From the NCBI RefSeq assembly GCF_933775445.1, contig NC_065874.1, forward strand, positions 8,203,001 through 8,267,000: a stretch of 64,000 nt of DNA. The letters run 5' to 3'. Within the stretch, counting starts at the first letter, position 1, and every line of letters begins with the position of its first letter. Below, piece by piece: positions 51,389 through 61,887 of the stretch. The notes under the pieces are model-generated. The model was given only the letters and a program-made list of their open reading frames with translations, ran no database searches and had not been told where the DNA came from. The stretch is from Argentina anserina. Its lineage: Eukaryota; Streptophyta; Magnoliopsida; Rosales; Rosaceae. Position numbers and translations under genes: made by a program.

Positions 51389-52210
51389 ATGGATCACTTG
51401 GAACAAACACAACAGCAACAGCAGCAGCAGCAGCAGCCTGTGGTTGGTATTGCTTCTGGTTCTGATCGGATGTCATATGCTCCTCCGTCCTACCAAACTG
51501 CTCCTATGGTGGCTTCTGGAAATCCTGCTGTCATGCCCTCTCTGACACAGCCGCCCCAGACTTTCTCTAGTTCCCCACATCAGATTACCTACCAGCAAGC
51601 TCAGCACTTCCACAGCCAACAGCAGCAGCAACAACTGCAGCAGCTTCAGGTGTTCTGGGGCAACCAAATGCATGACATTGAACAAACAACTGACTTCAAG
51701 AATCACAGCCTTCCACTTGCTAGAATTAAGAAAATCATGAAAGCTGATGAGGATGTCCGAATGATATCTGCTGAGGCTCCGGTGATATTTGCAAAGGCAT
51801 GTGAAATATTCATCTTGGAGCTCACTTTGCGCTCATGGATTCACACAGAAGAGAACAAGAGAAGGACATTACAAAAGAATGATATTGCGGCTGCAATTTC
51901 AAGGACTGATGTGTTTGATTTTTTGGTTGACATTATCCCAAGAGATGAGTTAAAAGAGGAGGGACTTGGAGTGACCAAGGCCAGCATACCTGTGATGGGT
52001 TCTGCGGCAGATATTCCATATTATTTTGTTCCACAGCAGCCTATTGGTGCTCCTGGGATGATCATGGGGAAGCCAGTGGATCAAGCGACAATATATGGTG
52101 CTCAGCAGCCTCGGTCATCTATGGCTTTCATGCCCTGGGCTCCATCCCAACCTCAGCAGTTGCTGCCACAGCAGCAACAACAATCCCAACAGCAGCAAAC
52201 AGACAATTAG
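51389..52210 (+). CDS. NF-YC: Nuclear factor Y subunit C
   Basis: Histone-fold subunit of the CCAAT-binding NF-Y complex. It pairs with NF-YB and then recruits NF-YA or, in flowering control, CONSTANS-type proteins. Intronless coding region of 273 residues. The core, about residues 107-186, reads [40 protein letters not shown] and [20 protein letters not shown], a canonical NF-YC histone fold. The N-terminus has poly-Gln runs (residues 7-16 and about 76-88). The C-terminus has more Gln runs and [20 protein letters not shown], as in the NF-YC1/4/9 group. The family level is certain; the paralogue is not assigned. Confidence 0.95.
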   Translation: MDHLEQTQQQQQQQQQPVVGIASGSDRMSYAPPSYQTAPMVASGNPAVMPSLTQPPQTFSSSPHQITYQQAQHFHSQQQQQQLQQLQVFWGNQMHDIEQTTDFKNHSLPLARIKKIMKADEDVRMISAEAPVIFAKACEIFILELTLRSWIHTEENKRRTLQKNDIAAAISRTDVFDFLVDIIPRDELKEEGLGVTKASIPVMGSAADIPYYFVPQQPIGAPGMIMGKPVDQATIYGAQQPRSSMAFMPWAPSQPQQLLPQQQQQSQQQQTDN

Positions 52211-53454
52211 CAATTGTTGCTGAGGTACTCTCAAAGCCGTTCCCAGGCATAGTTTCTAATTGTTAGTTGAGTTTAGTGTTGTGTTAGTTGATCCTAAATC
52301 CAAGTAGGCTGTGTGGTCAGCAAATGTTAGGTCGTTATATTATCTATGCGCTTGTATTGCTTCTGATGTGAAACTTACCTTAAGGTGTGCTTATTATTCC
52401 GTCCGATCATTGCTTATGACTTTCTCTTAAATTAGTTTGCTTTGGTAGCGGACGAAGAGAGATTTAGAAGTCTGAAAATTGTTTAGTCTACTGAGATTTT
52501 ATAGTGTTATCAATGCTAATTTGAATTGCTAACTTATGTAAACATCTCTGCTCAAATAACCTGAGCAGAAAAATATAATTTTTTGTGTCGGAAGATCAAC
52601 TGCCTACTTCCATGTAAGTGTAACTGGATGTCTGGATCAGATTAAATGGCTGAATGTTGCTGCTACCTGTGTGCTATGAACATGAGGGTGAGCATATTAT
52701 AGCTGGATTCTTTAAAATTGAAGTGTGATTTCTATCCGAAGTTTTGGAATCATAATCATTGGATCCATAGCCCCCAGGTATGTAATCTATGGATGGTATT
52801 AAAAGGGAAAATTGTCTCCAAAGTAGAATGGTTTTCTTGTACTTCCTGTTAATATGCTTTTCACAGCGTATCAGGATATCAAACAAAAAGGATATCAATA
52901 TCAATATATGGCAAACCAATTTTGCCTCCTTCACATGCATCTTCTTGAAACCGTAATATATCTTATAGATTATGGAAGAACTGCAAAACAAACGAGAGAA
53001 GCACATACCTGGTACTCAGCCATCACTGCAAAATCATGTCCTACAATTTAAGCAATGGTAGCTTCTCAACTACAGAGCTTACATTTTTAAACTAGATGAT
53101 TTCACACGATTAATTTGTTACAACTTGTCGAATAACAGATAAATCAGGACGATTGTCTCTTTTAAAAAATTTTGAATGCATTGAGAAAAAAACTTTTTGG
53201 ATCAGTAATTAACGGTATCCAAAACGTGCTCCCATATTGATCTTCTTACCTTTTCAAAAATATTCCGCATTTAACCAGCTCTATAATTTGTATTTACAAC
53301 TTCCTGAAAATACTCTTGATTTTTTGATTCGTTTATAACTGCAGGGTTTTTCTTTTACGGTTTTTCTAACTGCAGAACTTCAAAGGCTTCTGCTTCCTCC
53401 TCTGTTTCTCCTCTGTTATTTAAGCCATAAACTAAGACAGCCACACCAATTGAT
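52211..53454. other. 3' UTR of NF-YC and spacer
   Basis: The first 400-470 bp are probably the NF-YC 3' UTR. The remainder is AT-rich spacer and the promoter of the next gene. No gene is recognised. Confidence 0.5.
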
Positions 53455-54089
53455 TAGGTTCTCCAGAGGCTCTTTTAGCTCTTTGTCAGTTTCTTTCTGT
53501 TATACAGAGCTCTTTCTACCGGTGATCCTCTTCTCTCTGGTACGTACATTCACAAATTGCTCGCTCTGTTTACGCCAATAATACTTAATTTATAGAAATA
53601 ATAGTTTGTGCTTGGTTGTGTGCCATTTTGTTTAAAGATCAATGCTTGTAATCGTATTTTTTGGTTTCTGATACCTTTTTAAGTTTTAAGATAAGCGCTC
53701 AAGTTTATAATCGTAATTGCTTTTCTGGTGAAGCTTGACAGTGTTGAGATTTATAGATACTAATGTTTTCTTTGTCTGTGTTTGCTTTGCTCTGGTGACA
53801 ATATTGTTTTTAGAAAAGTAAAATGTGAATATCTCTGGCCTTCAATTCCAATAACAATTAATTGGAAAGTTTTGGATTCATCGGTGTTTCGAAGATTATC
53901 TTATTGTCATGATGTTTATCTAATCACGAAAACAGCTTTGTTGTTTTTCTGTATGTCACCTCCAGAATATTGAATTATTGAGATAAAGCTGGTTCTTGGT
54001 TTTAATGCCTGCCTGTATTGAATATTATTGGTTATGGTTTCAGTTTGTGTTTGGTTTTGATAATTTGACAGTTAGTGCAGGTGTGAATA
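53455..54089 (+). promoter_or_regulatory. 5' leader of the MCTP gene with an intron
   Basis: A CT-rich leader exon appears to end at 53539 (tctctg|gtacgt) and to splice to 54081 (gtgcag|gtgtga), leaving 9 nt before the ATG. The sites are strong by consensus but unconfirmed. Confidence 0.5.
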
Positions 54090-56387
54090 ATGGCTAATCA
54101 GGAAGACTTTTCCCTCAAGGAAACCAGCCCGAACATTAGTGGCCGGAGGGTCTCCTCCGGTCCAGTGTCTAATTTTGATCTAGTGGAGCACATGCACTAT
54201 TTGTATGTGAGGGTTGTGAAAGCCAGGGAGTTGCCACTTTCCTGTGACCCTTTTGTTGAACTGAAGCTTGGAAACTATAGAGGTTGCACAAGGCCCTTCC
54301 AGAAGACTCCAAACCCAGTATGGAACCAGGTGTTTGCTTTCTCCAAAGACAGAATCCAAGATATAACTATGGAGATTTTGGTGAAGGACAGGGCTGTTGT
54401 CGTGGATGGTCAAGGTCCAGCTACCATTGGCAAGTTTTCTTTCATTGTTCCTGAGGCTCCATTGAGAGTTCCACCGGATAGTGCTTTGGCACCGGAATGG
54501 TACAGACTTGATGGTCCAAATGGGGTTAAGATTCCTGGAGAGTTGATGCTGTCCTTTTGGTTTGGAACGCAGGCAGACGAGGTATTTTCAGAAGCTTGGC
54601 AGGCTGATGTTGCTGCAGTCAGTGGGGATTGTGTTTCCACTACGCGTTCCAAAGTTTATCTTTCACCTAGGCTTTGGTATCTTAGAGTGAATGTGATAGA
54701 AGCTCAGGATCTGATACTAAAATTCAGTAAGGTAGAGACATCACAGTTGTTGGTAAAAGCATATCTTGGAAATTTGAGTACGATGACTAGAGTTTCTAAA
54801 AATAAAAGTATAAACCCAGAGTGGAATGAAGACCTAATGTTTGTTGCAGCAGAACCATTTGATGATCCGTTGATTGTGAGTGTGGTGGAGTTGGTGAACG
54901 GAAGGGATCAACATTGTATAGGGATGTGTGTGATTCCTCTAAGCGATGTGGAGAAGAGGATCGGTGCTGCTCCTCCTGCGAATAAGTGGTATAATCTTTC
55001 TGTCATGGTTCAGGGCCAGGAGACTGATGTGAGGTTTGCTAGTAAGCTCCACATGAGGGTTAGTTTGGATGGGGGATACCATGTTATTGATGAGCCTATT
55101 AGTAATATTAGTGATCTTCTCCCATCATCAAAGTTACTGTGGAGACCTCCTATCGGGGTTCTGGAGTTGGGAATCTTGAGTGCTACTGGACTATCACCTA
55201 TTGAGAACAATAAGCCTTCAAATCAAGTCTGGCCATATTGTGTGGCAAAATATGGGACTAAGTGGGTGAAAACAAGGACAGTTGTTGATAGTTTGGCACC
55301 AAAATGGAATGAGCAATATACCTGGGGAGTCTACGATCCATGTACTGTGATTACCATTGGAGTTTTTGTCAATGAGCATCTACAATGTGGTAATGATAAA
55401 GAGGACTCATGTATGGGGAAGGTAAGGATTCGTCTATCTACTCTCGAAACTAATAAGGTTTACACAAATTCTTATCCCCTTGTGGTTCTAACACGTTCTG
55501 GTTTAAAGAAGACGGGTGAAATCCAACTGGCTGTGAGATTTTCTTGCTCATCTCTGCTTAACTTGCTCAATCAATATTCACAGCCTCTGCTCCCCAAACT
55601 GCATTACATTCTCCCTCTATCTACATTTCAGCTTCATATCTTGAGAGACCAAGCGGCTCATGTCATCAGATCAAGGTTAAGTCGGGCTGAGCCACCATTA
55701 AGGAAAGAGGTTGTGAATTACATGCTGGATGCCAATGCACATCAATGGAGCGTTAGAAGAGGCAAAGCCAATTACACCAGGATCGTCAAACTCTTTGATG
55801 GCTTTGCTGCTATTTACAAATGGTTTGAGAATATCCGCAAATGGACTAATCCCATTGTCACGGTGATCGTCCATATTTTCTTCTTGCTTGTGCTTTTCTT
55901 TCCTGGTGTGTTACTTCCCACTATTCTTTTCTACTTCTGTGGCATAGGGATTTGTCGATATCGGACAAGGCCAAGACAGATTGCATACATAAACACCAAA
56001 TTGTCTATTGCCTCCAACATAACTTTAGAAGACTTGGCTGAAGAGTTTGATCGGTTTCCATCAGAACAAACTAACATTATTGAACTAAAAATGAGGTACG
56101 ATAAACTTCGAAGCCTTGGGGGAAAGATTCAGACATTGCTGGGTGACATAGCAAATCAAGGGGAGAGAGTTCAATCTTTGGTGAGCTGGAGGGATCCAAG
56201 AGCTACATGTATGTTTGTCATCTTTTCTTTTGTTGCTGGGGTAATAGCTTTCCTTGTCCCTTTCAGAGTCTTAGCCATTGTTGCAATCTTTTATGAGCTA
56301 AGGCACCCGAGTTTGCGTATCGACCTCCCTTCATTCCCACAAAACTTTCTCAAGAGGATGCCAGCCAAATCTGATACCATGATTTGA
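54090..56387 (+). CDS. Multiple C2 and transmembrane domain protein (MCTP/FTIP type)
   Basis: Intronless, 765 residues, the size of plant FTIP-like MCTPs. These are ER membrane proteins enriched at ER-plasma membrane contacts of plasmodesmata; FTIP1 helps FT move to the phloem. C2 domains begin near residues 36 (YLYVRVVKARELP), 198 (LWYLRVNVIEAQDL) and 353 (GVLELGILSATGLSP). The C-terminal PRT_C region starts near 500 (LPLSTFQLHILRDQAAHVIR type sequence). Hydrophobic hairpins lie at about 587-622 and 706-738. The first C2 loop is short: ARELP is followed directly by LSCDPFVELKLGNY, so the usual aspartate-bearing stretch is missing. The second and third C2 domains also show unusual loop residues (for example FVNEHLQCGNDKED). 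Calcium binding may be weakened. Confidence 0.93.
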   Translation: MANQEDFSLKETSPNISGRRVSSGPVSNFDLVEHMHYLYVRVVKARELPLSCDPFVELKLGNYRGCTRPFQKTPNPVWNQVFAFSKDRIQDITMEILVKDRAVVVDGQGPATIGKFSFIVPEAPLRVPPDSALAPEWYRLDGPNGVKIPGELMLSFWFGTQADEVFSEAWQADVAAVSGDCVSTTRSKVYLSPRLWYLRVNVIEAQDLILKFSKVETSQLLVKAYLGNLSTMTRVSKNKSINPEWNEDLMFVAAEPFDDPLIVSVVELVNGRDQHCIGMCVIPLSDVEKRIGAAPPANKWYNLSVMVQGQETDVRFASKLHMRVSLDGGYHVIDEPISNISDLLPSSKLLWRPPIGVLELGILSATGLSPIENNKPSNQVWPYCVAKYGTKWVKTRTVVDSLAPKWNEQYTWGVYDPCTVITIGVFVNEHLQCGNDKEDSCMGKVRIRLSTLETNKVYTNSYPLVVLTRSGLKKTGEIQLAVRFSCSSLLNLLNQYSQPLLPKLHYILPLSTFQLHILRDQAAHVIRSRLSRAEPPLRKEVVNYMLDANAHQWSVRRGKANYTRIVKLFDGFAAIYKWFENIRKWTNPIVTVIVHIFFLLVLFFPGVLLPTILFYFCGIGICRYRTRPRQIAYINTKLSIASNITLEDLAEEFDRFPSEQTNIIELKMRYDKLRSLGGKIQTLLGDIANQGERVQSLVSWRDPRATCMFVIFSFVAGVIAFLVPFRVLAIVAIFYELRHPSLRIDLPSFPQNFLKRMPAKSDTMI

Positions 56388-57121
56388 GGTTTCTGATATT
56401 GAATTATTCGTTTCACTCCTTTTCTTTTATGTATTCGTACGCGTAGAGAATTGTTCTTTAAAAATATGATTGATTACATGTGGCCTTCTGTATGATCAGA
56501 TGTTTGGAGCAGTTTGCCTATGTTTTCATATCGATATGGTCTTTGCTTTCCTCAAGAAGTACATGGAGATGATTAATTTTCCTTATTGAAACTGTTTGAG
56601 CACTTGTTCTGTTAACAATTCCCTGAAATACTCGAGCAGCTTGTTCTTGATGATCCGGCACATAATCTCTTGCAAACCTCAACTTTCAAGTAATTGACAG
56701 CGCGGAAGAGACACTTCAATGTTGGCCTGATGATTGGATTGTTTATAATTGGATTGTATATATCGTGTTCTTAATCTGATCTTACAAATTGTGGCAAAGA
56801 TGAACAATATTTTTTTCTCACTCGATCGCTCGAGCCATATAGTCATGAGTCATGACACATGTTTAATTTAGTTATGACTTTAAAGTTTAATGTTTTACGT
56901 AAGAGCATTGTGAAGCCATACGTACTCTTGAGAGTTCTGATAAATTGGCCAAACCCAACGAGGAATGCATCAGTACAAACGGCAAACCAACCAACTGAAG
57001 TAAAGCTATGATGATTCATAATCGACATATTCTTCATTTATTAATTCCAAATCGACCAGAAATCAGAAAATCCTCCGACTCTGCGATTCTTTTATTGAAA
57101 GCAAAAGAAAATTACTTACCT
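56388..57121. other. 3' intergenic region between MCTP and SKP1-like genes
   Basis: Convergent 3' regions with no recognisable gene. Short frames at 56843-57037 and 57008-57334 overlap the SKP1-like gene or have no motif. Confidence 0.6.
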
Positions 57122-57652
57122 TCAATGAAAATCATCATCAAGGTTTTCATGAGCCCAAGGATGTTCTGCCTTGACCTTCTCATACTCCTCACCACTGAAG
57201 TCATTCTCCAATTGAAAGAGCTTCCTCACAAAGTCGACATCCTTGTTCTTAATCTGATCAGACACTGTCTTACAGAGGAAGTCAAGGAAATATTTGATCT
57301 CCAAGTAATTGGCCGTGTTGGTGAGATCCAGTAGACTCTTAGGGCTCATGTCCTTAATGTACTCGGACTGGAAGGCCTTGAGTTCCTTGTCCTTGCCTTT
57401 GAGGTCGACATAGTTGCTGCAGTACTCTATGACCTTCTCCAACTCCCAGCTCTCCACATTGTGTAAGGGCATCGCCGTCTCGTAAGAGATATTGTCCTCC
57501 TCGATGAAGGCCTTGATGGTAGATATCTCCATGGCCACTTCTTTCTTCAACTCGAAGACCTTGCCGTCTGCTGTCCGTACCACGATCTTGTTCTGGCTGT
57601 CTTCAGCGACGGTGGTGGGGATGTTTTCTTGATTGCCCGCTGGAGTTGACAT
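57122..57652 (-). CDS. SKP1-like protein (copy A)
   Basis: SKP1 adaptors link F-box proteins to CUL1 in SCF ubiquitin ligases. Intronless, 176 residues. The Skp1 POZ domain is at about 21-80 (KIVVRTADGKVFELKKEVAM, ISTIKAFIEED, then NVESWELEKVIEYCSNY). The F-box-binding C-terminal domain is at about 105-170 (SLLDLTNTANYLEIKYFLDF, FVRKLFQLENDFSGEEYEKV, HPWAHENLDDD). The usual NxWAFE end is changed to HPWAHE, and an N-terminal extension of about 20 residues precedes the POZ fold. The divergence is typical of the lineage-specific, rapidly duplicating ASK-like genes. A second intact copy and a dead copy lie within 6.2 kb on the same strand. Confidence 0.9.
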   Translation of the reverse strand: MSTPAGNQENIPTTVAEDSQNKIVVRTADGKVFELKKEVAMEISTIKAFIEEDNISYETAMPLHNVESWELEKVIEYCSNYVDLKGKDKELKAFQSEYIKDMSPKSLLDLTNTANYLEIKYFLDFLCKTVSDQIKNKDVDFVRKLFQLENDFSGEEYEKVKAEHPWAHENLDDDFH

Positions 57653-58670
57653 AGCTGCTGCCTGGTTTGATGTGTGGATTGATTGAGAATGGTTAGAGAC
57701 TTGAAGCTTTGCAATGGAGGGGTCTCAGGGCGAGGTTGTCGGTGCTTCTTGAAGTATGTTATTATTTGAGTTATCTTGGGGTGGTGCATTGGACGTGTTG
57801 TTTTAAGTAGGTACGTAATTGATTGTTATTCCTACTTAAAATTGGATTTTTTTATTAATAGCTTTAGATATTGTGATTTGCAAAAAAAAAATACCTTTAC
57901 GGAGTTTACGAGTGCGTATTCACACCTTATTTTCTTAAGTCCTACAAGCCTGACTCACATTTATCGTGAAGCAAACGTGGCTAAGTTAGTTCAGCTTGTT
58001 AGTATTGCTAATGTTGATGCATTTTGGTCAGATGAAAGTCTAGTTATTTTCAGTATGTTCTTTACGAGGTTCTTTGTAATGCTATTACTGTAACCCAAAG
58101 ACAAAACTCTGATGTTCTGTTAATTGAATAATTTGAGTTGGGGGATTTTTCATTCTTTCCCCCGACCCCTTAAAAAAAAGGTTCTTGGCCACTATTCGTG
58201 GTCCGTACTAACTAGACATGGGTATGGGCCTCCATACCTAAGCCCATATATATTGATGCCCAACTTTGTTAGATATCGATCAATTTGAAACTTTATAACT
58301 ATGGAAGAAAGCGTTCTGGATCTATCGGAAACTGTGGTTTTCAATCAATAAGAATATTTTTTTTTATTTGTAGATGAGATAAGGGAGGTGATGTTTGGGA
58401 CGTTGTTTTCAATGGTATTGTGCTTGTTCAATATTTAGTGCTAGCAAAGCGCTATCATTGATGTGTAACCTGTGCGGTCATATGAGCCGCAAAAAATCAG
58501 AAAACTTTTTGAGTTTTTTCTTTAATTGAAGAAAAAAACTCAAATATTATAACGAGTATATTGTGAGTTAAACGTACTTACGACCTCTTACTTATAAAAA
58601 CGAGATAAGAGAGGTGTCGTCAGACCAAATGGTAAAAAAATGGGCATTTGATTACATATATGTTTAAGTA
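57653..58670. other. Upstream region of SKP1-like copy A and spacer
   Basis: No gene is seen. A frame at 57776-58093 has no recognisable motif. Confidence 0.5.
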
Positions 58671-58678
58671 CATAATAT

Positions 58679-59127
58679 CAAGGTTCTAAAAATCTCTGTC
58701 TAGACCCGATTAGTCCCCACCTAGGCGGTAGGTTGTTACACACTGCCTGATTATGTCCTAGTCCCCCAAGCTAGGCGGGAAGCTAAACGTCAACCAATTA
58801 GTTCGTCTAATCGACTGACTAGGCCGTCTAATCGGCGCCTATGCGGCTTGAGTTTGAATTTTTTTTCAAGCATGCACTTGGAAAAATCAAAATCACAATG
58901 CTTTTCAATTTCTAGAATTTCATTGTATCATTGTTGTTGAACATTTTATCTACATTTTGAGTATTTTCACTATATTTGAACACTATAATACTAATTATAT
59001 TCTTGTTTTTATATAAATATATGCATTCATAGTTAAAAACAAAAAACCACCTAATCTCTGTCTAGTCCTCTAGGAACTAATCCCTAATTTTCTGCTCAAC
59101 TAACGTCTAGCGTTTTTTAGAACCTTT
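58679..59127. mobile_element. Small non-autonomous hAT-type element
   Basis: This 449-bp non-coding element begins CAAGGTTCTAAAAA and ends, on the other strand, AAAGGTTCTAAAAA (13 of 14 match). The 8-bp sequence cataatat flanks it at 58671-58678 and 59128-59135. Internal short motifs (ctaggcgg, gtctaatcg, ctgtctag) recur near both ends and may be transposase-binding repeats. The 8-bp duplication places it with hAT elements. Confidence 0.8.
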
Positions 59128-59345
59128 CATAATATATATTTAATTTGTATCAATATATGCCTAAACACCCAGATTTCTCCCCAAACTTGCATCAATTCAA
59201 GCAATGATCGATAGATTATGAACTTAAAGTACAAATTTCAATGAAAAAATTGAGAACTCTTACGATAGAAAGAGATAAAAAAGAGAAGCAACAACTTCCG
59301 AATTTCTCTCACAAAGTCACAATCTACATCAACATTTCCACCCTT

Positions 59346-59632
59346 CACCTCTTCAGGTACTCAGCATAGAACTTCATCAGCTCCTTCTTCCCGGCCTAGT
59401 CGTGCTCAGTCTTCGGCTTCAAGGCTAAATGTTTGGAGCAGAAGTCAATAATCCTCGTGAGTTCCTTGATGTGGACGTTAGGTATAGGCATAACTATGTC
59501 TCCCGAGATCACCTCATTCTCGATGAAGGTCTTAATGGTTCCCAACTCCATTGCCACATCCTTCTCTACGATGAGGATCTCGCCGTCGGAAGTCTTCAAG
59601 GAGATCTTCTTCCTGGTCTCGCCGGAGGTCAA
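59346..59632 (-). pseudogene. SKP1-like pseudogene (copy B)
   Basis: The minus-strand frame matches SKP1-like copy C closely: KKISLKTSDGEI, EKDVAMELGTIKTFIENEV, MPIPNVHIKELTRIIDFCSK and HLALKPKTEHD. Three faults are visible. The initiator position is TTG (59632-59630) with no in-frame ATG upstream of the domain. A TAG stop at 59398-59396 replaces the Glu codon of the paralogue's LDEAGKKEL. After EYLK the homology ends, so the F-box-binding C-terminal half is gone. A hAT element lies 44 bp above the start. Confidence 0.88.
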
Positions 59633-59945
59633 TAATCCTTGCTGTCTAATGCTGGTTCCACCTCACACTACAGATCAGTGTTTTAAAACGCGAAGGCGTA
59701 CCTCAAGGCGTTTTTGCAAGAGCCTTAAGCTTTAACGCTTAAGGCGTAAAAAGCGTAAGCCTTACGACATAAAAATAATAAACAAACCTATTTAAATGTA
59801 ACGATTATTTTTATACATATCAATTGAAGAATACCTTATAAAACATAACAGTTCTCATGCATACATATAATAAGTGGCTAGGGATACCTTATTCAATGCA
59901 CCAACTCTTCACATTAGGTGGAACTTTAGGACAAGTTTTGATTCC

Positions 59946-60134
59946 TTAACGTGAACCAACAAGATGCTGCTTGAACCTAGAAATGTCATCAGTACATCTT
60001 TGATTACAGAAACTGCATAGAAAATATGTTAAGTGGCCAGGAATCGGTGTAGTCCATTGCCAAGCACCATCTTTCTTTGTTGATGCAGTTGCACTAGTAC
60101 TAGCATTATCACTGTTACTACCGAAAGTACTCAT
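59946..60134 (-). pseudogene. BED zinc-finger remnant of a hAT transposase
   Basis: Starts at a true ATG at 60134. The frame gives an N-terminus rich in Ser/Thr/Asn, then DGAWQWTTPIPGHLTYFLCS, CNQRC and FKQHLVGSR before a stop. Past the stop the same frame continues GIKTCPKVPPNVKSW, as in hAT transposases after the BED finger (KxCPKVP). The Cys-x2-Cys pattern and KQHL are the zinc ligands of a BED domain. The rest of the transposase is missing, so this is a remnant. Confidence 0.75.
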
Positions 60135-60409
60135 GGTTACCTATCAATAATCCAGATTCAAAAGCTAATAAGAACACAATTATACAATTATATATATTCA
60201 AAAGCTTAACTCTGATACAAGGACACAATTCAACACAATTCAAGTAATTTGCCGCAAGGACACAATTATACAATTATACAAGGCAAGGACACAATTCAAC
60301 ACAATTCAACACAATTCAAAACAACAGCTTATAACCTAGATTAATAATTAAGGGGCAAACATAATAATTTAATAAGATTATAACAAGCCTTATCCTCAAC
60401 TCTGGGCAG

Positions 60410-60781
60410 CCAAGATGAAAGTCATAATAAGAGTCTTGTATAATACCTCTGGTCGAATGCCAAGGAACCGAAACAGGGTTAGGCTTCAACACCCATGAAT
60501 CCCCCACAACAACAACAAGATCACCATCAATGCTTTTGAACTTGAAATCCTCCAAAACAGTGACATCACAATCATCACCATCAATAAGCTTCAAATGCAG
60601 AGGATGAGCCAGCATAAGCAAGTCTCCCCACCCTTTCTTCTCCCATTGATACTCCAAAGCAAACGGCTTTGTAAACACATCTTCACCAGAAACAGGGTAG
60701 CAAAAGCTGAACCGATCAAGAACAGACTCGAACTGCGGGTCTGATTCTGGCAGTATTGCAATCCTCACAATGCCGGAAAAC
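60410..60781 (-). pseudogene. Captured fragment of a GH81 endo-1,3(4)-beta-glucanase gene
   Basis: Minus-strand frame without an ATG start. It reads FSGIVRIAILPESD, FESVLDRFSFCYPVSGEDVF, FALEYQWEKKGWGDLLMLAH, PLHLKLIDGDDCDVTVLEDF, KFKSIDGDLVVVVGDSWVLK and VSVPWHSTRGIIQDS. This matches, in order and without a break, an internal N-terminal part of plant glycosyl hydrolase family 81 proteins. The fragment is about 120 residues of a protein that is normally some 650-750 long. The catalytic C-terminal domain is absent. The open frame over the whole fragment suggests a recent capture. Its boundaries lie wholly inside the hAT element. Confidence 0.85.
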
Positions 60782-61431
60782 CTAGTTGATTTGATCAAAG
60801 ATACGGTGTGATTAACTTGAAGTCAGAGAATCAGTTCATGGCAATCTATTGTAAAACAAAAATATATGAGTGAGAGTTGGTGTTATCACATCTGAATTCA
60901 AATCAATGATACAATCTCATATCAATATATACAAATAAAAGAGAGCTTGGAGGGGCTTTGGATCAGAGAGCCTCGACATGAAGATTTTGTGATTATTATC
61001 ATTGACTAAACAGAACCCAGCCCTCAGTTGAAGTGATAGAATGAACTCAATGAAGTCACCAACCAAATTAAAAGCAATCGGTATCATACCTTCAAAGCCC
61101 AATCAAGCGAAACTCCTGAAGAAGAATAGATTGATTTGTGTTTCCGTCTCTGCGATGCGTCTCTTCTCTACGGTTTGGTCGAGAGTTTCTCTTCTTTTCT
61201 TCTCTTTATTTTCGTTAATCATCCAAAACGACATCGTTTTGGTCTTTTAGGTATAAAAAAAAAACCTGAAAACTCGCCTTTGTGCGCGTTTTTTGCGCTT
61301 TTTAAGCCTTAATGCGCGTTTTTTGCGCCTCTGCGCTTTTCTCAGAAAGGCGACTTTTTTTCGACTAAGCCTTGAGCTTTTTAAGCCTCAGACGAGTCTT
61401 GAGGCGAGTTTTTTAAAACATTGCTACAGAT

Positions 61432-61887
61432 AGAGTCAAGCACTTATTACTTATTAGTGTTTAATTAAGTACAACTGCAACTCTATTTACATCTCTTATT
61501 TGACAAACACGGCAGATTAGATAACCCTACACTGGAATTAGAATAGAGAACTTTTCTGGCTAGCTATTTTTTCTCGAGCAGTTAGGATTACATGATTTAA
61601 AATAAATAACAATACACAAGCTAGCTCGGTATTCGCACCAGGTTCCGCTCATTATACTCTTTCCCATCAACAAGACAAAAAAGGAAAAATGATATATTGG
61701 CACGAAGATTAAGGATTACAATAATCTCTGTATCGGCTCTTTACTCAATAAGTTTATTACAAATTTTTTTTTGAAACCTTTTTATTTATTTATTTAACAA
61801 ATGAGAGAAACAAAAGAACCTGATCTCTTATGTCTAATAAACTCCAACAAAGAGGATAAACAAAAGCTCAATTCGGCATGTGTACAC
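61432..61887. other. Spacer right of the hAT element
   Basis: This is AT-rich sequence that was presumably continuous with the SKP1 pseudogene upstream region before the hAT insertion. No gene is seen. Confidence 0.5.

Larger units (their letters stand above)
59676..61423 (-). mobile_element. hAT-type transposon carrying a captured GH81 gene fragment
   Basis: 1748 bp, with ends CAGTGTTTTAAAA and (other strand) CAATGTTTTAAAA, and with the 8-bp duplication ctacagat at 59668-59675 and 61424-61431. The subterminal regions are rich in aaggcgt, gcgcgttttttgcgc and cttaagcgt motifs. On the minus strand, in order, lie a leader-like stretch with a donor-like ggtatg near 61085, a fragment of a GH81 endo-1,3-beta-glucanase, a repeat-rich spacer (cacaattcaa repeats, about 60220-60322), and a BED zinc-finger remnant of a hAT transposase. 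The catalytic and dimerisation parts of the transposase are absent, so it would move only with help in trans. Confidence 0.88.
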
